Of a stretch of DNA of 64,000 bases, positions 23,001 through 33,462 are shown one piece after another. The number at the start of each line of letters is the position of its first letter. Position 1 is the first letter of the stretch. The translations under genes were made by a program, and so were the position numbers. This DNA comes from Klebsormidium nitens. Lineage: Eukaryota; Streptophyta; Klebsormidiophyceae; Klebsormidiales; Klebsormidiaceae. The notes beneath the pieces were generated by a model that was not told where the DNA came from, made no database searches, and saw only the letters and a program-made list of their open reading frames with translations. Location of the stretch: the NCBI GenBank assembly GCA_000708835.1, contig DF237193.1, positions 60,434 to 124,433 on the forward strand. Direction: 5' to 3'.

Positions 23001-26000
23001 CTCGACAACGAAGAGGAGTGAAGCGAAGAACAGCAAATCAGGTGCCCGGGGCCCCGCTTGTGCCCTCAGGAATAACCTGAGGCGGCCTAAGCTGCAGAGT
23101 CCGCTTTGCAAACAAAAACTCCTCAACATTTTCCACTTTCTGAAGCTTCAAGCCCGGATCGGGCTTTGTAGGTTGGATCATATCCGTTCAATAACTTCTT
23201 TCCTTTGACGAGTGCTATGTTCTTCATAGACTCGTCTACACAGCTGGTAGAGGAGCACTCGATGTTTCGAGGGCGTCCAGTTCAGAGGCTTGAAAATTGC
23301 TACGTTCACTCTATCTTCCGCAGGGCCGTCACCGTGTTTTCCCTCCACTTTCTGAAATAAGTCACCGCAACGGAATCAGACTTCTGTAGTAATGGGCGTG
23401 GCCCTGACGTCGGGTTTGCAAGGCGTTGCCATTCCGGAAACCTTTTCACCCCTTAGCCTTCGATTTGACAAGCACAATCGCGCGGCTTTCCTTCAGCCTA
23501 GACAAGATCGCAATGCTCTTATTCGGCAGACGGGCCTTCCGGGCCCGGCCCCCATTCTGCGCGAGCTCGCGGAGATTCCGCCGGAAGCCCTGCCCAAACC
23601 GTTCGCGCCCGCGCCGTGCCTCGCGCCCAAACCGTCGCGCCACCTTCTCCCCGTGGTTGAGCACGATTGTCCCAACAAGGACGCCGCGCAGTGTGTCAGG
23701 TGAGAGGTTGCATTTTGAAGTTTGTTAATGGGGTTTCTTTTGCGGTTAAGCTGCGGAGGGTTAACGTTTGGCTATCAAGTTCGCGAGCAGCGAGATATCG
23801 GAGAAACACGATTTCAAGAGCCCGTCTGCCCCATCACCGACCACGCGCAATGTGTCAGGTGAGAAAATTAGGGTTTGAGGTTAGGTTATCGATTTCATGT
23901 AGCAGTTGAAAAAGCAGAGGGTTAATGTCTGGGGCACGGTTGCAACAAGAACGACCCCGCGCAATGCGTCATGTAAGGGATTCGGGTCTGATGTTTGGTA
24001 ATAACAGGTAGGCAGCGAAGGGTATGAGAGCCTTTGAAATAGCGCAGTGCTTCAAGTGTGGGTCGTAGGGTTTGGGTCTCATGCTTCGCGTCTGAGTATC
24101 GTTTGAAGAATCTGGTACAAGCAATTGCATTGACGTGAAGGTACGATTTCGAAGTTGGGCTTCGAGGTGTTTTCTCAGGTCTGGATGCAATTTGCTTGGG
24201 GCTTCATACATGAGTTTCTCAGGGATTTGTCCTGTAGCTTCACGGTTTACAGCGCCTTCGAGCATTTTCTGGGTTGGTTTCCGCTTACTGGGTAGACGCT
24301 GGTTGCAGGATCTGGATCGCACGGTGTTAACCTTTCGGGTCAAGTTGGAACAATGAACATTTGGGGTCATGTATCGAGATTTGCCCATCACGATTGCTTC
24401 TCTCGCGTCATGCTCGCTCTAGAGGTTTCTTTGGCATCATTCATTGACGGGCAGGACCATCTGCAGCACCCAGACCGACCAGACTCTCGTACGCTGGTTA
24501 TGCTTCTTGACGCCCACATCCAAATCGCCCCAGTCAACAAACAGTGGGTATCCTTACTGGTCTCCGAAAATGCCCCTGGCTGCCCCCACGAAACGCTATG
24601 CGGCAAAAGGAGATTGAACCTGTGTTAAATCCGGGGTTAACGGTGGAAAGTTCCCGCGGCAGGCACGGCGAGCTGGAGAGTTCGAACCCGCTGTTTGTGC
24701 TGGAGGACAACGAACCGACGACCCCGACCGCGCGGGAAAGCGAGCATCGGACATCCAATCATCCGTGAGTACCTTGACACTCGCCGGGCTGAAAGTGGGT
24801 GGCTGCAAATCAGGGGATTGGAAACGGTGTCAATCGGTGATATAGCTTCTTGTTCCGGGCTTCAGGACCTCCCAAGTCGCTTCCGGCCATTGACGCACTT
24901 GTTTCGATATGCGTTTCGTCTTTTACGTGCTCCCAAGTTCTTCTTCCCGCAACCGAGACTTTTGAGCACCGCTCCGCTCCAGAACGCCGCATTGTGCCCC
25001 TGCAATCCTTTCTTGTTTCCAAAGCCGCCCGCTTCTATCTTCCCTCTCCTCCGAGAAGTTGTATACTGATGCGGTTGTATCTAATGTCCTCCATCCCCTC
25101 TGTGCGATACTCCTGATCACCACTCCTTCCCCAGCTGAATTGGTTCATCCTTTTAAATGTAAGGATCTGCCGAACTGTATTTCAATTGCTTGGAACCTGA
25201 CCGACTTTGTTGATACATCCTCTCTCCAGCGAGTTCAAAGTGACGCGTTCCATCTTTGCGCCGCGCAAGAAGGAGTGCGACGCGCGCTCGTACTTCCACC
25301 ACGCGCGCTTGGAGGACAAGATCTTCGAGGTCGACTGGACGCGCATCGCCAAGAAGACGCGCTTCATGAAGACGCTGGGCTCAGCAGACGACGTCGCGCG
25401 GCTACGCGTCGTGCTGCGGAACAACTTCATGAACATCATGCACGTGAGTCGAGCACTTGTTTCCAGAAATCTTGCATGGTATCGTCCGCCACAAAAGACA
25501 AAAGTAACGATCATCTGTGTTTCAAGTGACAAATTTCTGAAGAAGAGCGCGTGCGCCTTGACAGAGAGAGACGTTGCTGTTGGTTGTTCTTGGCGAAAAA
25601 TCTCATGAATATCGTATACGTGAGTTGAGAATGGATTGCTTCAAAAGCTTTGCAGCCATCAAAAGGAGAGAGAAAAAGACAGTTCAAGAAGGAAATGACG
25701 AGGTCGGGCTACTCTGAAATGTAAACGTCGGTGTTCTAGTCTTGGCGCCCGACAGCCGCACAAACAGCATGCAAGCGAAGCCGATCGTTCAGGAAAGTTT
25801 GCTGCTTCTTAAGCAGCTCTTGGTTGTCAAACAGTTGAACATGGTAGCTCCAGCTTCCATTTGTTAGGTTGCGCGGCAGAGCGCACGCAATTCTTTCTCT
25901 GTTCGTCCGAGAGCTTTGACAGTCTACAAATCGCTTCTCTCACTCAGTATCGACAATGTTTTGAGCTGCAACGGCAACGCTTGCATGTTTATTCCGCTTG

Positions 26001-29000
26001 AGACTTTGAAGTGTTTCATTCTTACGCCACACTCCTGCAGATCTTTGACTACTTTGGCACGATGGAAATCAGCGAGCCATACGCTATCCAGCTCAAGGCA
26101 TACGACCTCTGGCTGAAGAGCAGCAAGATCCCGGACGAGACTTCGGCTGCGTGCAAAATGACCGACTGCGAGCGCGTGTTCATATCGTCCAACTACGAGT
26201 ACGATAAGAACACGCTGGAGTCCGAGATCAACGATGACAACTCGCTAACCCGCTTTGAGTTCATAGAGGCGCTCATTCGACTGGCGGTGGCCAAGTACGG
26301 GGACGTTTCGCGGAAATTAAAGTAAGTTGAAAGACTTGGTTTGATCTTTTTTGGTTCCCTAGCATTTGATTGCTGCTTTTCACTGCTGTCCAATTTCACG
26401 CCCTTTTCCTTTCTCTCGGCCTTAACTGCTCGCTCGCACCCTCCACCTTCTACCTTCTCTTTGTAATTGTCCTTCAGGACGAATGGTAATCCGGGCTTCT
26501 TTTGCAATCTTCCTTCCCCAACTCACTCCGCGAGTCTCAAACTATTGTCTTCTCCTATTCCCAATCTCCCTCCTGTTGCGGTCAGCCGTCTGCTTTCAGT
26601 GGAGCGAGTCGATGCCTTTTCCGCGTTCTTCTTGAATCTTCGGTTCTGTCTCTTGCCTCTAACCACTCGCTAATATCTTCTGTCTCTTATCGTTCATCTC
26701 GTATCCCATCTCGTAACCCAGCACTCCCCAAAGATGTTGAAAAACGCTTGCGGCGCAAGGACGTCTTGCTCCTTCATTCTCCTCTAAAAACTATCTCCAT
26801 CTCCATCTCGTTTCTTCGTCTCTCATACCATATTCCCTCCTCTTCGCGTATGCAGCACTCCGGAAGCGGTGGAGCGGTTGCTGCGCGAGCACGTGTTCCC
26901 CAACTCTCCGGTTCCGTTGGACGTCGACCAGAATGCGTTCCGGAAGAACCAGCTTTACCGCCCCGAAATCGATGCTGTCTTCCGGTGAGGCGCCAACTTA
27001 GAACCATTGATATTAGGGCTTAGCTTTTGAGGTTCTAGGGGTCGCGCTGCTTGGTTTAAAGCTTCTAGCGTCATCGTTATACACTCCGAATCCTTATAAT
27101 ATACGCTCGGCTTCAGGTTCTTGGATTTCGAGGTCCTTTAAGTCGGTTTTCTTGAGGTTGTTAACTCTGGATCCATCTCTGAATCTCATGTGGAATAAAG
27201 GGCTCGAATATCAGGTCCTCTTTGATTTCTGAGCGGTCCACCTGCTGCAGTCAGAGTCCAGTCTCTCATCAGCCAGTAGCTTTATTCTAGAGGGTACTCC
27301 TCCCTTCCTTTTCCAATGCCCACTTTCCATTCGATTCGTTCCGCCCCTTCTTCCGCTAACGGGCCGCTAACTCAAGCGATTCTTTGGGTCAGTGTCGGTT
27401 GAAGGCCTAAAGGCGCCTTCAAAGGACCGGGCAATATTCTGATACTTCGCGCGCAATCGGATGAGGCCCGGCAGCCCCCAGACGCTTAGTGTCTCTTCAA
27501 ACGATTTTTTTCTGACACCAGAGGACCTTAAAACCTCGACACGCTCCCTTCCAGCGCGCACGAGCCGCTATTGCGCGCGATCTTCGGGTACTACAAGGGC
27601 ATTCGGACGATGCCCAACAACCCCGGACGCTACATGGAGCTGCCGCACTGGCTGGACCTAGTTTCGGACGTCCGGCTGCTGGACCCCGCGCCCGGCGCGC
27701 CCGAGACCAAGGGCCTCTTCGTCTACAGCAGAATGCTCGTCGCCGATGAACTGCTGGTGAGGAGCCTCATGTCGTTTATATCCTGGCCGGAAATCCTATG
27801 GCTTTTGCTTTTTTCAGACTACCACTTTTGCTGACGTGGCCAAAAAGTCTGGGGCTGAAGGCGGACGAACGCCAGCGCGACATCCTTGCTGTGAAAGTAC
27901 GCAGCTTCTCAACCGGCGATCAGATCCTCACTCACACCGATTAACCTTTTCAGTAGGAAACATGGCCGGCGTACACGTGGCATGACCTGTGATCTGTCGC
28001 TGTATTTGCTCTGAGGTTCGTGCATTCACGGTGCATCTGCTCGAGGTGAAAGCGATTGACGATTTTATGAATGACTCTTTTCTGAAAAATTATCAACACG
28101 TCATTGCGCCCTCTGGATTCAATTTGAAGAAGTCACTGGTTACTTTTCGCGCGGTCGCATTGAAGAGGAAGTGAAATGGAAGCACTTGGTTCGTCGACAT
28201 AGACCGGTGTGAAGCTCTAATGGGTTCGGATCTCTTCGAAATTGCGTAGAGAACATCTTTTCGAGATTGCGTAAAGAACAGCTCAAGGTATGCAAAACCT
28301 TTGCAGCTACCTTCGCAAGGTGATTCTGAGTTCCTCGTCCTGAATTTCATCCCGATCGATGTAGTGAACAGCAAGAGCCAGTGAACAGTAACGTAGACGG
28401 GTAGGATTAGTTAGGGGTTTAGGGTGGGTACGGGTGCGGAGCGCGGGTGATCCCTTGGGTTAGGGTTTTTAGTAACCCCAAAATGCTTACTCTTCACTGG
28501 GCTTACTGTTCACTACATCGAGAGATATCTGAATTCCTCGAACCCCCCGGTTCCGGCAGGACCACGACCGCGCGGTGTCGTGCACGTTCATCGACTTCCT
28601 GGAGATGCTCGCGCGCATGGCGGCGCTCAAGCGCTTTCCCGGCGACCGCGAACTAGAGCAGCGGGGCTTCGTGGGCGCCCACAAGCTGCACGCCTACCTT
28701 CTTGCCGCTCACGCCCGGACCAGCGCCCGCCATTCGGACGAACACAGGCGGGTGCGGACGTCCGTAGCCTTCGAGCCTCAGCCGTCCGAGGGGGGGGAAA
28801 GGCCTGAGCCGTCCGCTCGAGGGGAGAAGCCACAGCCGTCCGATCGAAGAGAGTCCTCCATCGACGGGGAGCCGCCTCAGCCGTCCGATGGAACGGAGAA
28901 TGCGCCCTCTTTTCACTCGTCCGAAAGGGCCTCTCGGTCGTCCGGAAGACTTTCTTCCGTCCGATTGTCCAAGCCAAGGATAAGCACTATCGAGGGGGGT

Positions 29001-29922
29001 CCGGACGCCGCCGAAGAAAGCCCCCCCGGGGAGGTGGCAGGACGGCCGCTGCACGAGAGGCTGACTCAGGTAAGCGCTTCATGGTTCGTTTTTCTTTCGT
29101 CGTTTGCGCTTTCTGTCTTTTCCTTTGTCTATTCTCTGTTTTCTGGGGTCGAGCATTGGCTTCATTTCTCAGACACAAAGTCGACCGTTTGGGCGTCCGG
29201 GAGTCTCGTGCCACCTGTTCAGGCTGGAATCACACGGGCTTGACTCATTTGAGACCCGTCCGTTTTCTGAGAGAGTAGAATCCCACCGTTTTCACCCTCT
29301 CGAAACTGATGGGGACGATATGGGACAACGTGCAGATACGGTGCTTCTATTAATCCTATCCACTCCCGTTGTCGGTTGGTGCAACGGCTTCAATTCTAAC
29401 CACTGAGGATGCCAACGCTTCGAAATTTGACTTGGGTAATTCTATGCAAGTCGGCTTAATCACGTTTGATACAGAAGCGCGGCTAGAGTCTCTTGATGTA
29501 AGTCTCTATACCGCGAGATGAGAGAACTGCCGCCTTGCAACAAGACGATAACGGTTGTTGCAGCAAGCAAGGCGTCTTTACTGCTGATCGCGGAGTATCT
29601 TCGGACCAGGACTGGCAATTTCCCTGAGAAGAGCACATCTGTTTGAGGAATAATGCTTTTTCGGGCCGCTTTGCGCTCGTCATGAAGCCATCTTAGATCC
29701 TTTCACAAAAGCACTCCACGTAGACTGTGCTTCCGAAGCAGCAGCGCAACGTGAGACTATGTTTGGCGCCACGCAAACGGTCCTGTCTTGCACAACTGCG
29801 TGACGTACTGCCTTCTGATCCTGCAGCTCTTGGATCTGATTTTCCACCGGCTGACCAATCTCCACGGTGTGAAGGACGTCGAACATCTACGGAAGAAGCT
29901 CGTGGCTGCAGTAAAGGTATAG
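11002..29922 (+). CDS. Giant armadillo-repeat protein with conserved C-terminal region, 5' end missing
   Basis: At least 24 exons, all phase-consistent, code for about 2060 residues. Ends include 11244, 11646, 12065, 13083, 13638, 14598, 15003, 15596, 16381, 17912, 18550, 19269, 20982, 21594, 22308, 22887, 23699, 24764, 25443, 26321, 26984, 27756 and 29069; the last exon is 29827-29922. Residues 1-1000 are armadillo/HEAT-like helices, for example SLYASCALWCFARNLKNR, YPENKERLARLGAIEAL and LLNLSTTPAYQVPICQQG, interrupted by a disordered Ser/Glu insertion in exon 10. Exon 13 adds about 350 disordered basic and Ser-rich residues. Residues 1415-1950 form a conserved-looking region: HLEGCTFCKTLYSHYTL, SIFAPRKKECDARSYFHH, then LTRFEFIEALIRLAVAKY, which resembles the helix-loop motif of many flagellar and protist proteins. 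It is probably a scaffold, perhaps ciliary; this is weak inference. Exon 18's start (24663) and the 3' end are the least certain points. Confidence 0.8.
12603..12834 (+). repeat. Decayed copies of the acceptor and start of exon 4 (armadillo gene)
   Basis: The block around the true exon start (CATGTCCC at 12835, pyrimidine tract, then GGCCGAAACAGAGCCCGGTT from 12866) recurs at 12603 and 12671, with GGCCGAAAC at 12633 and GGCCAAAACAGAG at 12711. A fainter copy starts near 12781. The copies carry substitutions and lack the AG of the acceptor. Confidence 0.8.
14093..14433 (+). repeat. Decayed copies of the acceptor and start of exon 6 (armadillo gene)
   Basis: The true exon begins at 14434 with AAGGTACCCATTGAGTCGAG. 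Near-copies starting CGCAAAAGGTGCTCATTGAG and CGCAGAAGGTGCCCATCGAG occur at 14101 and 14211, spaced 110 and 220 bases apart. The second keeps an intact CAG acceptor. Confidence 0.85.
14751..14780 (+). repeat. Tandem repeat, 10-base unit x3, in an intron
   Basis: Three exact copies of GTCAAGACCA in the intron between armadillo exons 6 and 7. Confidence 0.9.
15666..15848 (+). repeat. Two decayed copies of the end of exon 8 (armadillo gene)
   Basis: The last 60 bases of exon 8 (ending at 15596, GGATGCGTCCGAAACA then GTAAGC) recur almost unchanged at 15667-15726. A shorter copy at 15811-15848 has a 6-base deletion in the glycine-rich part (ACCTGGCGGGACGGGATGCG). Neither copy has a stop-free continuation or a good donor, apart from GTGCGC after the second. 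Confidence 0.92.
19340..19610 (+). repeat. Three decayed copies of the end of exon 12, about 110-base period
   Basis: The exon end (CTCTGCCAGCACCCGGCCAA, CGCACCAG, then intron GCACGTGC, junction at 19269) is echoed with matching junctions near 19383, 19487 and 19598. Examples are TCTGCCAGTACCCGGTT, CATCCGGTCAACCGCACCTG and GGACCAGGCACGTGCTC. The regular spacing indicates a tandem array spanning exon end and intron start. Confidence 0.85.
21682..21780 (+). repeat. Fragments of exon 14 repeated in the following intron
   Basis: GGATCCGTGTTTTGGCGA at 21684 echoes the exon's GGGTCCGTTTTGGCGA, and CAATTGACGGTCATCGT at 21758 echoes CAAATTGACGGTCATCGT at 21524. They lie in an order that implies two successive partial copies. 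Confidence 0.7.
21943..22056 (+). repeat. Imperfect minisatellite of CGCTGTCCG-like units
   Basis: About ten degenerate copies of a 9-11 base unit (CGCTGTCCG, GTTCGCTGTCC, CGGTGTCCG) in the intron between exons 14 and 15 of the armadillo gene. Confidence 0.8.
23700..23975 (+). repeat. Two decayed copies of the end of exon 17 with its donor
   Basis: The exon end at 23699 (CGCCGCGCAGTGTGTCAG, then GTGAGA) is repeated with junctions at 23858 (CCACGCGCAATGTGTCAG, then GTGAGA) and about 23972 (CCCCGCGCAATGCGTCAT, then GTAAGG). Both copies keep a usable-looking donor. Confidence 0.88.
25600..25631 (+). repeat. Decayed copy of the end of exon 19
   Basis: The exon end (TTCATGAACATCATGCAC, then GTGAGTCGAG at 25444) is echoed as CTCATGAATATCGTATACGT followed by GAGTTGAG about 177 bases downstream. 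Confidence 0.75.
26715..26760 (+). repeat. Decayed copy of the start of exon 21
   Basis: The exon begins at 26856 after GCAG with CACTCCGGAAGCGGTGGAGC; an upstream copy reads CAGCACTCCCCAAAGATGTT, then GAAAAACGCTTGCGGCGCAA, at about 26720. Confidence 0.65.
27359..27393 (+). repeat. Possible decayed copy of the start of exon 22
   Basis: CGGGCCGCTAACTCAAGCGA, then TTCTTTGGG, resembles exon 22's CGAGCCGCTATTGCGCGCGA, then TCTTCGGG, about 205 bases downstream. The match is weaker than at the other junctions. Confidence 0.45.
28357..28520. mobile_element. MITE-like element with terminal inverted repeats and telomere-like motifs
   Basis: The left end, CGATGTAGTGAACAGCAAG, is matched in inverted orientation by CTTACTGTTCACTACATCG at the right end. 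The similarity continues inward (CCAGTGAACAGTAA against TTACTCTTCACTGG), giving arms of about 34 bases. The element is 164 bases long and non-coding. Its core has GGGTTTAGGGT and GGGTTAGGGTTTTTA, close to the plant telomere repeat. It sits in the intron just before armadillo exon 23. I see no clear target-site duplication. Confidence 0.7.
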
Positions 29923-32005
29923 AACCTCATTAATACAAGTGCTTTAGAGCGCATGGGCACGATTTATAAAGTTGCGCCGTATGCAAGATTTGAGAGACAG
30001 TCACTGACAGGAAGTTTGGACGACAGGGGCAAGTATAAGATGTACAATGAACTAGTCTTGGCAAATGCCAAAGGACCATGACATTGACTTGCAACGCTGG
30101 CGCGAGTACTTTGTAAGGTAAGGATTTCTGTAAGCGGAAACACCGCAACGCTTGATTTACATTTGCTGCAGTGCAAGCTTGTGCCCGTGCGGGGTACAGT
30201 TAGGGTCAGCTTACCTATTCCGTGCATACAGGATTGTATCGGAGCCGGGCGTCCAATTGTACGACTTGAGTGTCATCCTGTTTAGCACTGGTCATAAGTT
30301 TGGAGAGAGATTGCACATGACGCGTGCCTAACACTGGGATCATTGGGCGATTCCGATGATTGGGCGGGCATGATGCATTCTGGTCATGCACTGACATGAG
30401 GATCCACCGGACTGATGTAGACGTTCCCCACTCCGGATGATGGTGCTGCCATCGTCGAGCCCGCATGATGCTGTCATGCGCGCGGCGGGTCTCTCTGCCC
30501 CAACTCAGCGCGGGATCGTGAACTAATTTCTATATAATTCTATAATTCTATATAATTCTATATGATTTCTATATGTTTATGTAGAGTTTATATATAATCT
30601 ACATAAACTCTGGCACTCATGAGCCTGTAGGTATGAATAATATAACCCACCATGGCAGCAGGGCCGCAATATGTATATCTTACTGTCAGATCCGATTGCA
30701 GGGCCGCCCCATGTACGTACGGGCTTCTGGCAGCCCGGGCGCGCCACAAGTCCATGGCATGCACATGCATGCTGACCAGTCGATTGAATTCCAAATCAGT
30801 ACGCGCGTCGCGGGCCCGCATACGTATGGTCCGAGTTGTACTGCATGCATGCTAGGTTTCCATGTCCAAATGCTCAATGGTGGCCGCCGGCATGTGCACA
30901 CATGGTATACAACGGACATGGCAACCGATCATCAGACACAAGGCCTGAACGTCTACAATTCTAACTCCGATTTTATTGTCAAGCCTGTTAAGAACGTTTC
31001 AAGCAACGGGTCGAGTTGTTGGCAAAACCATCCGTCGGATCATTGAAAGCACATGGCCTGCATTCAGCGGCTAGGGCGGCAGACAATCAAGGACCTGCCA
31101 AAGCAGATCTCAACATACAACTTCGCCCTATTTAATGGGAAAAGACTGGCTTTCAAGATAGGTATCATCACTGCATCAGAAATATGAACTTCGAAACCCG
31201 AAGCCGACTCAACACATGCAGCAGAGCTATACGGCATGAAAAATCATTGCAGCGGACTGAGTTCTGTAAAGGTAGCTGCATGTCGGAGAACCGTGAAACT
31301 TTTCGGTGCCCTTGAATGAATCTATTGCGATGAATTTGGCTGTCGCTTTCCAACAAACTAGCTAGCACCATCAACCCAAATGGTACCAACCATATACCTT
31401 CCAAGAACCTCGTTCCACCAGCAGCTTCCGTACGTAAACCAACAATCGTCCCGTATAAGCATTCTCCTGAGCAGACTGCTGCTTTTGAAGAACTCGTACA
31501 AGATCTAAACTCACAACTCGTTCCTCAAACCCCGTTTTTATTGCGCAGCGGCCACAAGAGGTGAACCAAACTCCGCGACATGTTCCTTGAATGAAGGCAA
31601 AGCCTTCTTGCCTGGACAGCGACCAGGTGAAAGAATTGATGAGAACGGCTCCTTGAAGAAGAGGTAAAGAGCATGTAACTAAAAGATTCAACTGTATGAT
31701 GTCTGAAATGTGCAAGTCTGTAGATATGCTAGCAAAGACAGCGGCTGTCAGTTCCTGACCAGTTCAAAGCAAATATTTGAGCTTGGTGCGCTTAAGGAAC
31801 GAGAGGGCAAAATTTGAATAATAGACAGAGTGCCCTTCCCTGGACTCGGCGAGTCTGAACATAAGCTGGAACCTGCTTGTGGTAGGTCTCAGTTCGAGCA
31901 GGGGACGAACAGCGGGATTTCAGATTGCAGTTCCCAAGAGCGGAAACCAAAAGGAAATTCAAGCTGCTATATGCTCAGCGCCCTTGCAAACAACTGGGCA
32001 GGATG
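29923..32005. other. Intergenic region between convergent genes
   Basis: This is the region between the armadillo stop and the S17 stop. An open frame continues past the armadillo TAG for 52 codons (29923-30081). AT-rich repeats occupy 30527-30606. The block 30640-30850 is rich in CATGCATGC-type palindromes. A third exon of S17 may lie in the right half, but none was identified. Confidence 0.5.
30527..30608. repeat. AT-rich tandem repeat with a hairpin
   Basis: Repeated TCTATATAATTC-like units are followed by an 11-base inverted repeat (GTTTATGTAGA and TCTACATAAAC) around a 12-base loop. Confidence 0.8.
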
Positions 32006-33462
32006 TCACAGAATTACCCATTGCCTCCCCCTCTTCCAGCAAGTCATCGAAACAGAAAAACGGGCGAACATCGGTGGAGAGTCCTTTGCCTCGAGCAGGG
32101 GAGAAACCCCAATATGCTTCACATACGACCCCCTTAAAAGTTTGCCTAGGAGGTAGGAGGAGCGGCGGATTCCTGCAGCCTCACCTCTCCTGTCCAGCAG
32201 CTCTTGCTGCAGGATCTCCTCCGCCATCGTCTTCTTTCCGTTCACTTGCACAACCGCAAACTTCTTTGACTTGCTGACCGGCCGGCACAGCTTGATGGTA
32301 ACCCAGTCCCCTACTTGGCACTGCGGAGGGAAGATAGCGATCAGCGTTAGGTCGACGGGCCTGCTCCCAAGTTTGTCAGGAGTGACAATATGCTATTCCA
32401 ATCAGCTATAGCTGGTTGACCTCACCATGCCATCATGGCGATTGCTTCCCGCTTGGCCACGGGTTAGCACAAGTGGCAGAAGCAATAGTCGGGGAAGGTC
32501 ATAAGGGGTTCGGCAACTGAATAGCGCGACCGATTAACACTGATTGCAGCTGACTGTACAGTTGATGCACCAGGCACCACATTGGAATCAGCGGCAGTAT
32601 GAGCACCAAATGCAAGCTCTCCAATCATCGAAGCATGTCAAGGTAAAAAGCACATAACGTCGCTTCTGACAAAATGCAAGCTGCATCATAGCCCCGGTGG
32701 TCGTCATGCCATCAAGCACGTGGAACCATGTGAGGGCAATGCAATCAAGGGCGGCTGCGCTAAGAATAGACTTGGAGACAAGAAAGCAGACACCTAAAGG
32801 ACTTTGGTACTGCTCAGGTTTGATGAGCCACTTAGCAATGATGACACCACTTCCTCATCTTATCGGGTACAACACCGGTTTTCAACGACTCTATGCAAAT
32901 AGATGACAGCTCCAGAGGACAAAGTGGAAGGCCGAGTTTTGCACGTTCCTACTTTTGCATCACCTTCTCACAGAGGCGCCTCATTTCACGAGATACTTAC
33001 TGTCAAAAAAACATGTTTGGCTCAAAATGCAGCGAGATATGCTTAAGCATACTCGGTTCCCACAACAATGCAACCGTGGGCCTGCCAATGCCTTCACCCC
33101 CAAAGGATAGAGAAAGCGCCCTCCTTCCAGACTACGACCAAGAAAACCATTACCAATGCTGACACGCAACTCACCAAGTTCTCCGGGTCATGCGCGGGGT
33201 ACTTCTTGACCATCCGTAGCCGCTTCTTATACCTAGGGTGCTCAAAGATTCTAGTCACAGCAATGGACGCCGTCTTGTCGCAAACATTCTGGACCACCTT
33301 CCCCTGCAGCTGCTTAGCAACAATCTGGGGGGTCTGCTGGGGCCTGGCCACACAGGGGACGCTGAGGGGCGCCCCAGACAGCTTTGAGCCCGTGAACGAG
33401 CTCGTCGAAAGGTTTAGGGTTTTGGCGAATGCAGAGGACAGCGCCATGCTTGCGGACGCCAT
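32006..33462 (-). CDS. RPS17: Chloroplast 30S ribosomal protein S17
   Basis: This is a small-subunit protein that binds 16S rRNA early in assembly of plastid ribosomes. Exon 1 is 33175-33462 and exon 2 starts at 32320; the junction is GT-AG, phase 0. The first 50 residues (MASASMALSSAFAKTLNLST onward) are rich in Ser and Ala and nearly free of acids, as in a chloroplast transit peptide, ending around VPCVARP. The mature part follows S17 closely: LQGKVVQNVCDKTASIAVTR, HPRYKKRLRM, AHDPENLCQVGD and CRPVSKSKKFAVVQV. An ATG four codons upstream (33474) is also possible. The C-terminus is uncertain. The frame stays open to 32006, but a good donor (GTGAGG) follows base 32185, so a short third exon may replace the last 60 residues or so. 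The gene is divergent from the methyltransferase at 34523. Confidence 0.88.

Noticed and set aside
28575-29243. 222-codon frame as a separate gene
   Set aside because: It is armadillo exon 23 (28560-29069) running on into its intron.
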